64,000 nucleotides of DNA, taken from Lepidonotus clava. Its lineage: Eukaryota > Annelida > Polychaeta > Phyllodocida > Polynoidae. The position numbers and the translations under genes were made by a program. The stretch is taken from positions 49,900,426 through 49,964,425 of the forward strand of contig OW387146.1 of assembly GCA_936440205.1 (NCBI GenBank). The letters run 5' to 3'. Of this stretch, positions 33,627 through 45,021 are shown piece after piece. The notes beneath the pieces were generated by a model. It saw nothing but the letters and a program-made list of their open reading frames with translations. It was not told the origin of the DNA and searched no databases. Position 1 is the stretch's first letter. Every line of letters begins with the position of its first letter.

Positions 33627-33643
33627 ATGGCGGAAGCTAACGC
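33627..33643 (+). CDS. possible first coding exon (MAEAN)
   Basis: CAAAATGGCGG at the ATG followed by GAAGCTAAC and a strong donor (GTGAGT at 33644). An AAAATGGCGG start context is typical of housekeeping first exons and matches a YY1 site. No downstream exon could be tied to it; the exon-like units at 35.7-38.4 kb are candidates on the same strand. Confidence 0.3.
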
Positions 33644-33996
33644 GTGAGTATGAAACCTCTCTATGTCAATAACACATTTCAAACATTTATAGTCATTGTC
33701 ACCCCCATGTTTGTACATCTTAGGATGGAATAGGATACAGAGCACCACTAGCATCACTAATTCCACCTCGGAACGTGATCAAATACTAATTTCGATCGTC
33801 AGAAAGGTGACATTTTTTATAAATATGACGCCGGCCATTTGGGCAAAGACGCCAAGCAGTAACTCCGCGTCTCTAGACCCAGACCACGGTCTGCCAAGTG
33901 TCCTGATTTTCCCGGCACACTCGATATCCCCATTTTTCGACCCTGTTGACCTAAAAAATTGCATTAATGTTGTAATTGATTCCTTTCGTGAATTGT

Positions 33997-34029
33997 TTTT
34001 TTTTTTTTTTTTTTTTTTTTTTGGGGGGG
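33997..34029. repeat. poly-T then poly-G run
   Basis: About 25 T followed by eight G. A mononucleotide run only. Confidence 0.9.
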
Positions 34030-34724
34030 GTCCCGATTTTTGGAGTTTGCAGGTTGGCAGGCCTGGGTCTGTCCACTCAAATACAAAGGTAGGATGTATC
34101 ATCGTTCTACAAAACAGAAAGTACCCCCTTTCCACAGACTTTTGTCTCCTAAAAGGACCCCTTTTTTCACAAAGCGCTGACTTTTTGTGGCTAAAACTTA
34201 CCCTTTATTCGCGAAATTACATATTTGCCAGGGAAAAAGGACCTTTTTTTCCATACAACGGACATTTGGGTGGGGAAAGTACCCTTATTTCTAGAAACAA
34301 GGACATGCAAATTTTGCAAAATTAGACCCTTTCTTCACGCTTTTTATAACGATGATGCGTATCCTTTTACATCAGGAGTGTGCGGTGTATTACGCTAGAA
34401 CCGCGGAGAGAGAGAAAGTGTAAGACCGGTAGTGAACTAATAAAAGGAACCGCGCAGGGCGTTCTGGGGCGGCCAGCGTGACCGGCCAAGTTGGTTTTAA
34501 TAGGCCTGACCCGCCATCTCCTATTTTTAGCCCCACGTGCGCCTCAGCATCTAGGTCGGGTACAAGCCCTCGCCGCTGTCCCCATACACACAGTGCTTAA
34601 GGGTTGGGGTTGATCACTTGTTCCCTCTTTTTTCTCTTATTTTGCTTTATTGGGGTCATGGGGGTGCACTGCCAACAGACACTGGTAAAAAAAAAACAGC
34701 CGCGAAGGACGATTCAGAGGTACC

Positions 34725-35545
34725 CGGTACGGCTGAAATGGAATTATGCCCAAATTGAAAAGGAGGGTTTAGCCATTATTTCGGGGATAAAGACATTTCA
34801 CTTGTATATTTATGGTAAGCCTTTACGCTCATAACAGATCATCAGCCATTAACCAGAATTTTTGGGCCTAAGACAGGTATTCCTTCATTAGCAGCAGCCA
34901 GAATGACCAGATGGGCACTAATTTTAACCGGATATCAGTACAATATTCGGTATAGATCATCAGGTGAAAATGCGAATTCAGATTCATTGAGTAGACTACC
35001 AGTAGAACAGAGGGCTTGTATAGACATGTACATAGATGAAAATTATATTTTTCATACATACGTAGACTCTTTGCCTGTTATTGCAAAACAGATAGCGAAA
35101 TGTGTTCAGAAGGACCATACATTAAATGGTTGTTCCAATGAATGTAAAGATGAGTCTGTTCAACCGTACTGGAGTAGAAGTCAAGAGTTATCCATTGAGC
35201 ATGGTTGCCTGTTGTGGGGCAGAAGAGTTATTGTTCCTTAAAAATTCAGAAAAGAAATTCTTGAAGAGTTGCATTTCAGCCACCCTGGCATGTGTAGAAT
35301 CAAAGCGTTGGCAAGATCTTATGTGTGGTGACCATACTTGGATTCAGACATTGAGGATTACGTAAAGGGTTGTAGTGCATGTATCACAGCTTTTCAGGTT
35401 CCTAAAACTACTACTTTATTATTATGGCCCTGGGTCATAAGACCATGGCAAAGAGTACATGTTGATTTTTTGGAGATTAAAGGTCAACAATGTTTTTATG
35501 TAGCTCATTACTCACATCGATATAATAATTGTTGTTGCTAATTTA
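34725..35545 (+). mobile_element. Ty3/Gypsy pol fossil (RNase H to integrase zinc finger)
   Basis: RNase H end (YAQIEKEGLAIISGIK, FHLYIYGKP), connection region (RYRSSGENANSDSLSRLP), then the HHCC zinc-finger area of integrase and the start of its core (PWQRVHVDFLE). Pattern of the Mag-like Gypsy group. Only this middle slice of pol is present, with no LTRs recognised beside it. Old and broken, with several breaks. Confidence 0.75.
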
Positions 35546-35689
35546 CCACCACGCAGCGTCTTTAATCCCCCGCCGGGTCTCCCTGAAAATCTATTTTTGT
35601 CAAATAATAGGGGGGGGGGGTTCGTGCCTGCTGCTGAATTACCTCCCCCCACCTCTATATCCGCTACTGATACATGTGTCCACCTTATC

Positions 35690-36490
35690 TTTTCTGCACA
35701 CCAGACAACTCTTACTCGTGCTTATCGAAGCGCCGGCCGGCACCAGGTTGGTGTTGGTACCCCCTGGGGACGGGCCACTCTTGTAAGTAAACCGCCTTTT
35801 TACTTCACGTAAGTTTGAAAGAATTCAAAAAATCTGAATAGTCTAGATTTAGTAATCTACCTTTTAGATTAGACTACCGGATGCTTGCTTTTCACCCCAT
35901 GTTTGCACTAGGCAAGCATGCATCCCAGCCCTTTTACATGTTACCGTCACAATGCTTACACGTTATAATTAGGTGTTCATGACGAGTTACCTCTGTTTCC
36001 TGCACAGCCTAGTCCCAGTGCCAGCTGGGCACCACAGCGCGCTCGTGAGGTGGGGGGCGGGCGGGCAAGCGGCAGACGGACAGCCACCAGACGGACAGCT
36101 ACAGATCGAGGCGTCGGCCGGCGCCAGGATACTACTGGCCCCCCCTGGGGTCGGTCCAGTCTAGTAAGTAAACCAACGTTCTATAGCTACTTCACTTATG
36201 TTTAAAAAAATTTTAAATGTCTAGATCTACTAATCGACCTTTCACATTACATTAGACCAATGGACTCTAGCAATTGCTTTTCAAAAACATGTTCTCCGTT
36301 TATCACGCATGCATCCCCGCTTTTTTACATGTTACTGTTACTATGATTACACGTTTCATTTTGATTACGAGTTACCTCTGTTTCCTGCACAGCCTAGTCT
36401 TCGTGCCCCCGGGCCACAATAGGGCCCTCGTCAGGTGGTCTGGGGCCGGGTTGAACGGGGTGGTGACACCCGCACCCCCTTAGCTAGCTA
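35690..36490 (+). repeat. tandem exon-like units
   Basis: Three related units. Unit 2 is the clearest: acceptor TTTCCTGCACAG, exon 36008-36163 (156 nt, open in phase 0: SASWAPQRAREVGGGRASG ... TTGPPWGRSSL), donor GTAAGTAAACC. Unit 1 (to 35782) ends in the same frame with TPWGRATL and the same donor GTAAGTAAACC. Unit 3 (from about 36393) has the same acceptor but a stop in the shared frame. The intron pieces after units 1 and 2 are also alike, so a segment of about 390 bp was duplicated. Whether this is host gene or repeat is open. Confidence 0.5.
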
Positions 36491-36499
36491 GTTTCACTA

Positions 36500-37345
36500 T
36501 AGCAATACCAAACACCTCGAGAAATATGGGGACAAACTGGAAAATTCCTGATTTCGACAGGGTTGAAAGCAGCCATCTGACTATAAATTTTTTAATTCTG
36601 CGAGGAAAGAAAAACCAATACTACCATTGGAAAGAGGAGATTTTTTCTGAGATAGAAATCCAAGGTTTCATCAAATAAGTTTTAATTTAATAATTTTCCT
36701 TGAAGTAGCAATACCAAAATGCCTGAAAAATCTCGGTATAAACAGTAAAATGGCTTATTTTCTCCAGGTTGGCAATAGGAGTTTGACCATAACTTTTGTG
36801 ATTCTGATAGCACAGCAAACACGGCAAATTTTTTAACTCATACATCAAACAGACTTGGGCCTGGTTGAATAACTTTGCTATATACCGCCTCAATAAGTGT
36901 AAGTTCTCCCCCACCATTAACACCAAAAGTGCACAGTATTATAATCTGACTTATTGCACACGCAGTTTTTATTGTATTATTGCTACTATTTTACTCCTAC
37001 TTTCTAAGTTTCCCTATGCCTTCTGGCGTGTCAAGAAGTGTTGATCAGAGTGTGTTAACTATATTGTTCCACCAAAGTCCGTGTAGCTCATAATACTTTT
37101 AACACCCTCAACTTTGGCGGCGTCTTAATGTGTCTACACTCCATGTAAGCACCAATTTAATGGGTGCGTCTTTCCGCAGTTCTCCTGACACTGGCCATAT
37201 GCATGTGTGGTTCGACCTGAAAGATTGGTTTCCCCTAAATCTAGTAGAACAAAGGTTGGTTTGTGTGTAATCTCTGCACTTATGCAAATGGCGCTTGGTA
37301 GCACTCAGCCAAGCGAGTAGCTCATTCATCTATCAACAGCCGAGC
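36500..37345. other. unannotated
   Basis: AATACCAAA words and two related AT-rich stretches (36480-36560 and 36700-36790) suggest an old duplication. No gene seen. Confidence 0.4.
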
Positions 37346-37349
37346 AAGG

Positions 37350-38386
37350 ATGACCTCTTGGAATCTTACTCCGACTAAGGGCAAGCGCAGCCTAAGGCTT
37401 AAGCTCCGTGTAAGTTACATTTAAATCACACCACTTCAATAGTTCATTCTCTTTTGCTAAAGATATTTAAAAGATAATTTGTAATAGCCTGTTTTTGTTA
37501 CCGCCTACCCACCGCATCCCGTAGCGTTGGGTGGGTTTTGTAGCGTTTTTCAGTTTCATTTAATTTACAGTTGTCACGCACTCACGCACTCTATATATAT
37601 CCGATCTATATTCAGCCAACCACAAGTCCCAAAGTAGTTGATCGCGAACCAGTGGTCATCTTGGACGATGACGGTCAAAAGGGGAAAGAAAAGAAAGCCG
37701 TGGACTGCAACCAGGAAACAAGTCCCAGCCAGGCAACCACATGTCCCAAAGTTCAGTTATCTGATCAGGAACCAATGGTCATCGAACCGATGGTCATCTT
37801 GGATGATAATGGTCCAATTGCCACCCATGTTCAGCCCCCCGCGGGAGCTCAAGATGAAAAGAAAGCCGAATGCAACCCGGAAACCAGTCCAAGGTGAGTC
37901 TGCCTTTACCCTAAATCAGTTAAACTTTGAGCCAAATGTCCCATATGTATATATCTGTTTACGGCTGTATAACATTCGTTATAAATGCAAAAATTAATAA
38001 ACATTGATTAATTAATTTATTAACGTTTCTTAATGTAAAAATTCTAATCCCTGAATGTGCGCCTCAATTCTTACAATTAAGTAGGCACCTCCCCCCGCCC
38101 CTTCGTTTTTTTAAAAATCTCTGGATGCTTCTCCGTTGTTTTACCCCTTCGCTTCGTCTTTTTTACCTTCAGTTGCAACCTTGGCAATCCGTTGACGTCC
38201 CCAACCACCAATTGCAAGCGGCCGTATAAGACGTGCAATTTGACGGAGGACGAGGCAGAGAGTACCATTCTTGAGATTGGAGCCTTAGCAGAAAGACTTG
38301 TCCCCGGGGAGGGCAATTTTTTCGCTACAAATTTTCGGCGTTATTTTTTATTCAAGCAAAAATTCAAATCTGTTAATAATTCCTAA
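37350..38386 (+). CDS. putative three-exon gene, unknown function (183 aa)
   Basis: Exon 1 is 37350-37409 (MTSWNLTPTKGKRSLRLKLR, donor GTAAGT). Exon 2 is 37616-37893 (acceptor ATATTCAG, donor GTGAGT). Exon 3 is 38173-38386 (acceptor TACCTTCAG, stop TAA). Phases fit and give 552 nt. Exon 2 holds an internal duplication: REPVVILDDDG with KKAVDCNQETSPS, and EPMVILDDNG with KKAECNPETSP. Exon 3 ends in a helical, charged stretch (LTEDEAESTILEIGALAERL). The protein is acidic and looks disordered; no domain recognised. The first exon is the weakest part of the model. A transposon-encoded origin cannot be excluded. Confidence 0.4.
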
Positions 38387-38399
38387 TCTTGTAAATCAT

Positions 38400-39650
38400 A
38401 TCGAACGACCAAACAATTATTATATCATATTCCTTTTATTTTATCGAGCGCATCTAACTCATATTCTCTAATAAAAAAAGTTATTTACCCAAAACAAATT
38501 CCTATATGTTGTTCCGTCACCATAATTTCGTGTCGTATCGTGTACACGTACGCCCTCCAGTTTTAGTGGCTTCGTGCAGAAACCTATTATTCTATCTTAA
38601 TCCTTTTTCTTATTCAAGTGTCTCTTAGTCACCTTCTGTAGTAAAAATGTCATTTAAAAATGTCATTCAAGGGTCCCAATGGTTCAAAACGGTGCCATGT
38701 GGGCCCTCTTTGCACCATAGGGAATCGGTTGTAAACATTAGCTTTTCTCTAAATATATTCATTTCCTACATATGAAACTCACAACATATAGAAAGAAGCA
38801 TGTCATAACATGCATGGTCATATTAAAATTTCATAAATATGTTTATTTTAGACACAATCCGCTTTGGTTTTTTGCCCTGGTCTATTGTCGGCACTCAGGG
38901 CACCGGGTGCCGGGAGTGACCACTCCCGTGGTGGGGGACTGGGGGCTAATTTGAATCACCCGACGCGTGTCCGGCCCCCGATAACGCGGCACTTCTGTGG
39001 TGTAAGACTCCAGTAGGCTGACGTCACACAGGACGCCGCGCGTGGCGGGTGGTTCAACACTGGGGGGCGGTTCTCATTACAGGCCCGTCCTCTGACCCCC
39101 CTGCCGGGCCTTCTGACCGGCCGGGCCTGGGGGGGCCCCCGACAACAGACTGGAGGGGTGTAAATAATCGACATACTTCACTTATCAACCCTTTTTTTCA
39201 TAATTTCAAGGGTATGAGGGTTATCTATATGTTATCCCCAATATTTAGGTAGCTCCGTTTATAAATGCAATACTTGATAAGGAAATTATTGAGTCTGACA
39301 GCTGGTTCTTCTATAGCCTATAGAGGAACCACATGGGTCTGCATGGAACCACAAGCAGCGTGAACCAGTGGTCTCCCGCCAAAATCATGCAGACCCATTC
39401 CGGTCTTAACCCGGTGACAGGCTTCCAATTGCAAGGCCGGCCTGGAGCGGTCAGATACGATAATAAAAAGGCGGGTAATATTAATAAGCCCAGTTTATCA
39501 GGCCAGTCTGACTTCTCAGGCTGTCCCGTATAACCCATGTATAACTATTCTCACAAACTTTACCTATGTCATTTGCGCGTGGAACACCCTACACAGTACA
39601 CGCCCCCCCGCCCCCCCCCCCCCCGCCCCCTGGACACTGGTCCTGGACCC
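38400..39650. other. unannotated, with a GC-rich patch
   Basis: AT-rich, then a GC-rich patch at 38880-39150 with GTGCCGGGAGTGACCACTCC and a TGACGTCA word (39020). No exon model supported. A C/G run lies at 39600-39640. Confidence 0.4.
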
Positions 39651-39694
39651 TAACTGAGCGGCCTGAATTTTAGTTGACCGCCCCCTATTTTGGG

Positions 39695-39835
39695 GGACCA
39701 CAGATCACCGCCCTCCAAAATAAGAGTGTGTCAATACCAGAAAATATACAGAAATCACCAAAATTGGTAAAGAAAACTTCTTATAATATTACAATAGCCC
39801 TTTTTGGGTGTAATAAAGACCAAAACAAACTTGGA
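39695..39835. repeat. ~140-bp interspersed repeat, copy 1
   Basis: Near-identical to 41830-41960: GGACCACAGATCACCGCCCT, then CAATACCAGAAAATATACA and TAAAGAAAACTTCTTATAAT. Both copies follow a CCCC-rich border. Confidence 0.8.
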
Positions 39836-39839
39836 AAGT

Positions 39840-40685
39840 CCCTCAGCTCATCCGAATATATGGAACCTCCGACCGACTGGCACATTAACAAATTTAAAAT
39901 GCTACAAAATTGAATTGCCAAAAAAACGTCGACATGGCCTTGCACTCTCCATTACATAGTCCATCACCTAGGACCAAATTCAAATGAACGGCCCACCGGT
40001 TCTGGCCATGGGTCATTTCCGTCGACATCCACCCCACCCCATCTCCCCCCCCCCCCCCGAGCCATCCCCATACCACTCGATATCAAATATGGGGTTGCTT
40101 ATAGTGCATTATGGTGGCTGACAAATTCATGTAACATTCCCGGTCTAACAAAAACCCAACGGCGTTACATACCATATTTTAAACAATTCAAAATAACAAC
40201 AAGTTACTGAAGAATGTTCTTTTATTTACGAAAATCAACCCCAACACTAGGAAAAACCTCATATTTTGTAACTTCTAAACTCATTATGTTATGGACATAA
40301 AATAAGAAGTCACATGTTCAGAAGAGTATGAATAATATAGAAAACCAGTTTTCATCCTGTTTTTCAATAATTGCATTTTGGACAAAAATTTTATGCAAAA
40401 GTCAGAGATTAGGCTATAAAATGTCACTAAAAAAGTGAAAATGGAGATTAGAAAATTAATATACCTGCTCCAAACGATTGTCATAGGTTTTTATATATAT
40501 CTTCAATACACCATTGCAATATGCAATTTATAGTCAGATTAACCAAAAAAGCTTTTAAAAATACTGTGAAACAATAACATACATGCAAAAAAAGGCTCTG
40601 TGGCAATTGGGATGCATAAATTTGTGCATTTTATATGAAGAGCTGCGTATTATCTTACATATTTAAAGTCTACTTTTTCTTATAC
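39840..40685. other. unannotated
   Basis: AT-rich with a C-run at 40045-40058. No gene seen. Confidence 0.4.
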
Positions 40686-40689
40686 AGAA

Positions 40690-40830
40690 TTTTCCAAGGA
40701 ACACGTTGGTCACTCATAGTCCATTTCCCCCATTACCAGAAATCCATCGGCGTCAATGCCTTGGAAAAATCCACGTGCACACGACTGGGGGATTTCGAAG
40801 TCGTTTTCTTCAGCTATTAGAGCTACCAAG
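40690..40830 (-). pseudogene. duplicated tail of the 41.0-41.6 kb ORF
   Basis: About 140 bases closely match 40990-41130, covering the last ~43 codons of the neighbouring ORF (FEIPQSCARGFFQGIDADGF). It stands alone, with no upstream part. Confidence 0.7.
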
Positions 40831-41006
40831 TTTGAGTAATTCCCTTCAGTAGATCCCGAGATATTGAAAAGTTAAATTGACACTAAAATTGAGGCTGAAA
40901 TCTCGGCAGGTGACAGAATACAGGGCCCAAACTGTCCAGATCCTATACCCGGTGCTGTCGTAGTACCTACACACAGCATGTCATGAATACTACATGTACA
41001 CGTCGG

Positions 41007-41612
41007 TCACTCTGACTCATAGTCAATTTCCCCCGTTATCAGAAATCCATCGGCGTCAATGCCTTGGAAAAATCCACGTGCACACGACTGGGGGATTTCG
41101 CAGTCCTTTTCTTCAGCTATTACAGCTGCCGGCGCCTGCCCAGTCCGCAGCGCTTCACCCGTCAGGTTGTCAAAGTGCCGCTTAAGCCTTTCCTTGACAT
41201 CGTCATTTCTGATGTCCTGCAGGTTCATCACGAGAAGGCGCGCCCACTGGGTGTCCCGGTCATCCTCCAGCTCCTTTTCTTCGGAATGGAGGGGGTCAGA
41301 AAACGTGACACGTTTCTGTCCACTGGCCGCTGTCCCACATTCCGAAGAATTGCGCCGGCTGGTTGACGGGCAAGCCCCCTGGCAGCCATGGTTGTTGGTG
41401 GGGGCTAGTTGCCCGAGCATGGCCTCTAGCCGGTCGAAACGGTTGTCCAGTGATGTGAACTGAGCTGTTGTTGATTCCCTCACTGAGTCAATCAAGGCAG
41501 CGTTGATTGCCACTGTGCTCCTCTTCCTCTTCCTCTTAGGGATTTGAGCAGAGAGGCCGTTATGCGGTTCAGTTTCCCCTTGGTTTGGGGTTGAAGGCGC
41601 GTTTGTAGACAT
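41007..41612 (-). CDS. intact single-exon ORF, 201 aa, unknown
   Basis: It starts MSTNAPSTPNQGETEP and ends GFLITGEIDYESE. Features in order: a basic cluster KRKRKRS near residue 30 (possible nuclear signal), a probable short coiled coil TAQFTSLDNRFDRLEAML, a Ser/Cys-rich linker, then a charged helical part (EEKELEDDRDTQWARLL, IRNDDVKERLKRHFDNL). No membrane segment or known domain. A partial second copy of the tail lies just downstream. The layout recalls short first ORFs of retroelements, but no pol gene adjoins it. Confidence 0.45.
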   Translation of the reverse strand: MSTNAPSTPNQGETEPHNGLSAQIPKRKRKRSTVAINAALIDSVRESTTAQFTSLDNRFDRLEAMLGQLAPTNNHGCQGACPSTSRRNSSECGTAASGQKRVTFSDPLHSEEKELEDDRDTQWARLLVMNLQDIRNDDVKERLKRHFDNLTGEALRTGQAPAAVIAEEKDCEIPQSCARGFFQGIDADGFLITGEIDYESE

Positions 41613-41699
41613 GTTGATGAGTCGGGAGCTAGTTCAGTTCGTGTGTCGTAGGCGGTGGTCAGTGGCTAACTGATTAGCCCTCAGCCCCCAGCCCCCCCT

Positions 41700-41765
41700 G
41701 GGTTAGGGTCATCCTCCCACAACGGGGCCCGTCCCTCCCGCTCCTGGGGGGGGGGGGGGGGCACT
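41700..41765. repeat. C/G-rich run
   Basis: Includes about twelve G in a row near 41750. Low complexity. Confidence 0.8.
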
Positions 41766-41829
41766 GACTCTTTGAAGGTTGTCCCCACTGCCAAACTTAC
41801 CGCTCCTGAATTAGGTCCCCCTAATTTTG

Positions 41830-41960
41830 GGGACCACAGATCACCGCCCTCCAAAATACGAGTGTGTCAATACCAGAAAATATACATAAATAACCAAAAT
41901 TGGTAAAGAAAACTTCTTATAATATTACAATAGCCATTTTTGGGTGAAATAAAGTAGTAA
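41830..41960. repeat. ~140-bp interspersed repeat, copy 2
   Basis: Same unit and orientation as 39695-39835, with a few substitutions. No ORF. Confidence 0.8.
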
Positions 41961-42685
41961 TTAGGCTAATTACTAAATTATTGCCCCTATATTTTTCTAT
42001 GGATGCTGGTCAGGGCCCCCCTATTTTGCCTCAAAAGTCATTTGCTGACCGCCCCCCCCAATTTTTACGTTCCCCGCCCCCGCTTGGTGGGTCCGTTTTG
42101 CAGTGGGTACCTTTTCAAACCCAAGGTACAAGTGCCAAATTATTCCCCCGAGTAGGTGCGCGTCTATGCCTTCAGGGCTTCGGCTTTGGCTGAGTCATCC
42201 CCGAGGTCTGTTTTTGTTTTATTGTATACAATAACCCTGGAAAATATCCTATTAACCCATGAAGAGGGGATTAAAGCGGGGAAATAATTTTGGATTATGT
42301 CCTTGCAGGGAAATAACGCTGACCATATGCATTAGCCCAAATTTGCTAGCGGGGAAGGACACTGATGAATTCGAAGGTATAGGCGCTACGAAGTTGGTAT
42401 AGAATAAATTAAAATAATTATCCTTGAGCTCTTCATCCTGTTTGTGATTAGCTACCAACTCACTGTATATCTCTATGATCATGAGTTACATCGATCGCAA
42501 CCCTGCTCCACCCACCAGGGCACATTTTTTCACGTAACCGACAACGTGACCCTCAGTTTCGGAGCATGTGTTGCATTTTGTTATCAACAGGCCTAGGGTG
42601 CAGGCACAATGCGTTAGTTTCAAATTGAATGTACTCGAACTAGCGCCCATTCACACATAAAACTTAGAGAAGAAACATTTGAGTC

Positions 42686-42985
42686 ATGTCGACCCCTCCT
42701 CTGGAAACCATGGAAAGTCCACAGTCACCGGGACCCTCTCGGGAGGTCAATCCTCCCGCGACAATCACTAAAGATTGTGCTGACACTAGGCCTCCTTTGA
42801 AAAGAAATCGCGTAACCGTTCATCCATACTGTCGCGCAATGAGCACCACTACCATGTATGATCGTCGGCAGTCTGTTCCCCTGGCCCGGGCTTCCCTCTC
42901 TCCGCTCGTGCTGCGGGCATTATCAAGTCAGCTGGGAGCCCATACCCAAAAGAGTGGCCACCCATCACCCCCTCCATCCAAGTGA
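42686..42985 (+). CDS. small ORF, 99 aa, unknown
   Basis: MSTPPLETMESPQSPGPSRE, then RPPLKRNRVTVHPYCRAM and a Ser/Leu-rich end. Pro/Ser-rich and basic, probably disordered. A donor-like GTAAGA lies just after the stop. No domain recognised. Composition resembles the start of the ORF at 41.6 kb on the other strand. Could be a first exon, a retroelement ORF1 piece or chance. Confidence 0.3.
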   Translation: MSTPPLETMESPQSPGPSREVNPPATITKDCADTRPPLKRNRVTVHPYCRAMSTTTMYDRRQSVPLARASLSPLVLRALSSQLGAHTQKSGHPSPPPSK

Positions 42986-43375
42986 GGTAAGAAAGAAACT
43001 CTTTTTTTTTTCCAGCAACATCCCTGTAAAGCGTGTACATGTTTCGGTTAATTATCTAAGAAACCGTTTCATCTTTCCTTTTCTGGTATACTTGCATTTT
43101 CAATAACCTACTAATTATTGATCGGGTGCTAACTTTTTATCCTAATTACATCTTTTCCCGGTACCGAGCAGTCTGTGCCATAATCTACTTTCCTTCTCCG
43201 TCTAGTCCTAATCACCTTCTATTTAATGATTTCAGTGGCGCCCATCTTCTGAGATAGCTCTTCATGGTCAGGGCTTCCGAATTGATCAGAATATATAGTT
43301 CTTCTGAACCTGGCTGGTCCTCGTCGACATCGCTTTGCAATTTTTCCGTTGGTCGCTACCTGGTGGATCAGGGCC

Positions 43376-43455
43376 AAGGGCGGATCCCGGAATATGTACA
43401 GGTGGGGGGGGGGGGGTGGTGAAGTTCCCCCTTCCCCTCCCCCCCCCCCCCCCTG
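43376..43455. repeat. MITE-like end and G/C runs
   Basis: AAGGGCGGATCCCGG, then a run of about twelve G, CCCTTCC and a run of about fourteen C. Another example of the GGCGGATCC-plus-G-run border. Confidence 0.6.
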
Positions 43456-43459
43456 TCAT

Positions 43460-44202
43460 CGGCCCTTTATCATCAGTTCTGGGTGGTACATTTGAATTCA
43501 TTTACCTCATCAACTCTGTCAACATATGTCATAGTACTAGTGTAAACAATTAATCGTAATAAAAGAAAGTATTCACGCAATTTAGTGCCTTTTATCATTG
43601 TTTTCTCATCAATCACTGCATTGATTTGTGCATAATACTGTGAAGTGTTTACCTAGTAATAAGAGTGCTATTTTAAATTATCTTTGATTAATTATCGGCT
43701 CATGGGTTGTGTAAAGGGCAACCAAGTGGAGTCCTGCAACACTTCCAGCATGATAAGCCTACAAAAATGAACCTCGGTTGGCTAAAGAGAGGTAATCGAG
43801 TGTAATTGATTGTTAAAGGAATTGTCTTATCATCAAGGAATTCAAGTGAAACACTAACTTTATGGAAAAGGTGTTTATAAAAGTTCAATTTCAAGTACAA
43901 AGATTCAGAATATTATGCTTACATCCTGACATATTAAATCATATTATTAAACGATAAGAGTCTTTAGGCATTACTGTAGACTAAATGTTTTAAGAACAAT
44001 ATACATATTCCATTCCATATATACCTTTCGACTTCATCAACGTTGTCATTTGCAGTAAATAGTGCCATCTTATGTTAACTTTGCCGATAGCGTTAACCTT
44101 AATTACGTGACCCAAATTAGCGTTATCTTTCAAATACTTGAAGTCGGGGCCATCTAGTGAGTAAATGAAAAGCCAGCTAGCGTATACTTAATATCCTAAT
44201 AT
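43460..44202. other. unannotated
   Basis: AT-rich. No ORF or repeat recognised. Confidence 0.5.
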
Positions 44203-44231
44203 CGTTGGCTGAGTAATAAAAGGTCGTATCT
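44203..44231 (+). repeat. left inverted end of the YR element
   Basis: Perfect mirror of 51858-51886. The inner part, TAATAAAAGGTCGTATCT, recurs several times near both ends. Confidence 0.85.
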
Positions 44232-44428
44232 GGCAAATGCTCATTTTGAGTAATTGGTAATTAAAGGTAATTGACATATTTTGAAGGGCTATATAATTCT
44301 AAATTGTTAGTCAATCATCATAATATATGATTCATAGGTACAATACCCTTTCAAAAGTCATTTGGTCAAGATTTTGAATATATCTAAATGATTATGAGGT
44401 TACTATGGTAATAAATAAGAATATATTT

Positions 44429-44724
44429 CAGATACGACCTTTTATTACTCAACTTTAAGGAGGAAAGTTATTGAATAATAAAAGGTCGTATCTGTCATAC
44501 ATAAATTTTAGATAAATCCCAATTAAATCAATTTAACCAACAGAAATTTCACAAAAATAATATTTCTGATGTACTGCCAATATACTAGGTTTGACAACAT
44601 TTTATCATTATAAGATAACAAAGATTTATATAACTTTTGCACTATCACATTTAAATGAAACCCAGATACGACCTTTTATTACTCACCATCCAGACCACTA
44701 ATTCAGTAAACAAAGGTTGTATCC
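44429..44724. repeat. subterminal repeats of the YR element, left side
   Basis: An inverted pair AGATACGACCTTTTATTACT / AATAAAAGGTCGTATCT at 44430-44494 with a 19-base spacer, a single copy at 44664-44685, and a variant CAGTAAACAAAGGTTGTATC at 44704. Confidence 0.8.
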
Positions 44725-45021
44725 AACATTTTGTAATTACATTCCTATACCTGTTTTTGATTTTATAAATTTAACCATATTAAATAAGGACACAATTTAG
44801 GGGTAAGAAGTTTATTTAAAATAAACAGGCTAAGAAAAGCGCGCGCAGCTAAGACAAACTTTAAGGGCGCGATAGGTATAAAAGATATAAGTATGTCTAA
44901 GAGATAAGGCTAATAAGTCACTAAGTAAACAAGCACTGCGCTGTCCGATCTGTTAAGTAATCCATGAGGGGGAGGTTCCCCGTGGAGTCCAAACTCCAAA
45001 GTAGTAAGAGGTAGGGGAAAC

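Noticed and set aside
42849-43040. Minus-strand frame opposite the 99-codon ORF
   Set aside because: Shadow frame without features; the plus-strand ORF has the better composition, though it too is weak.
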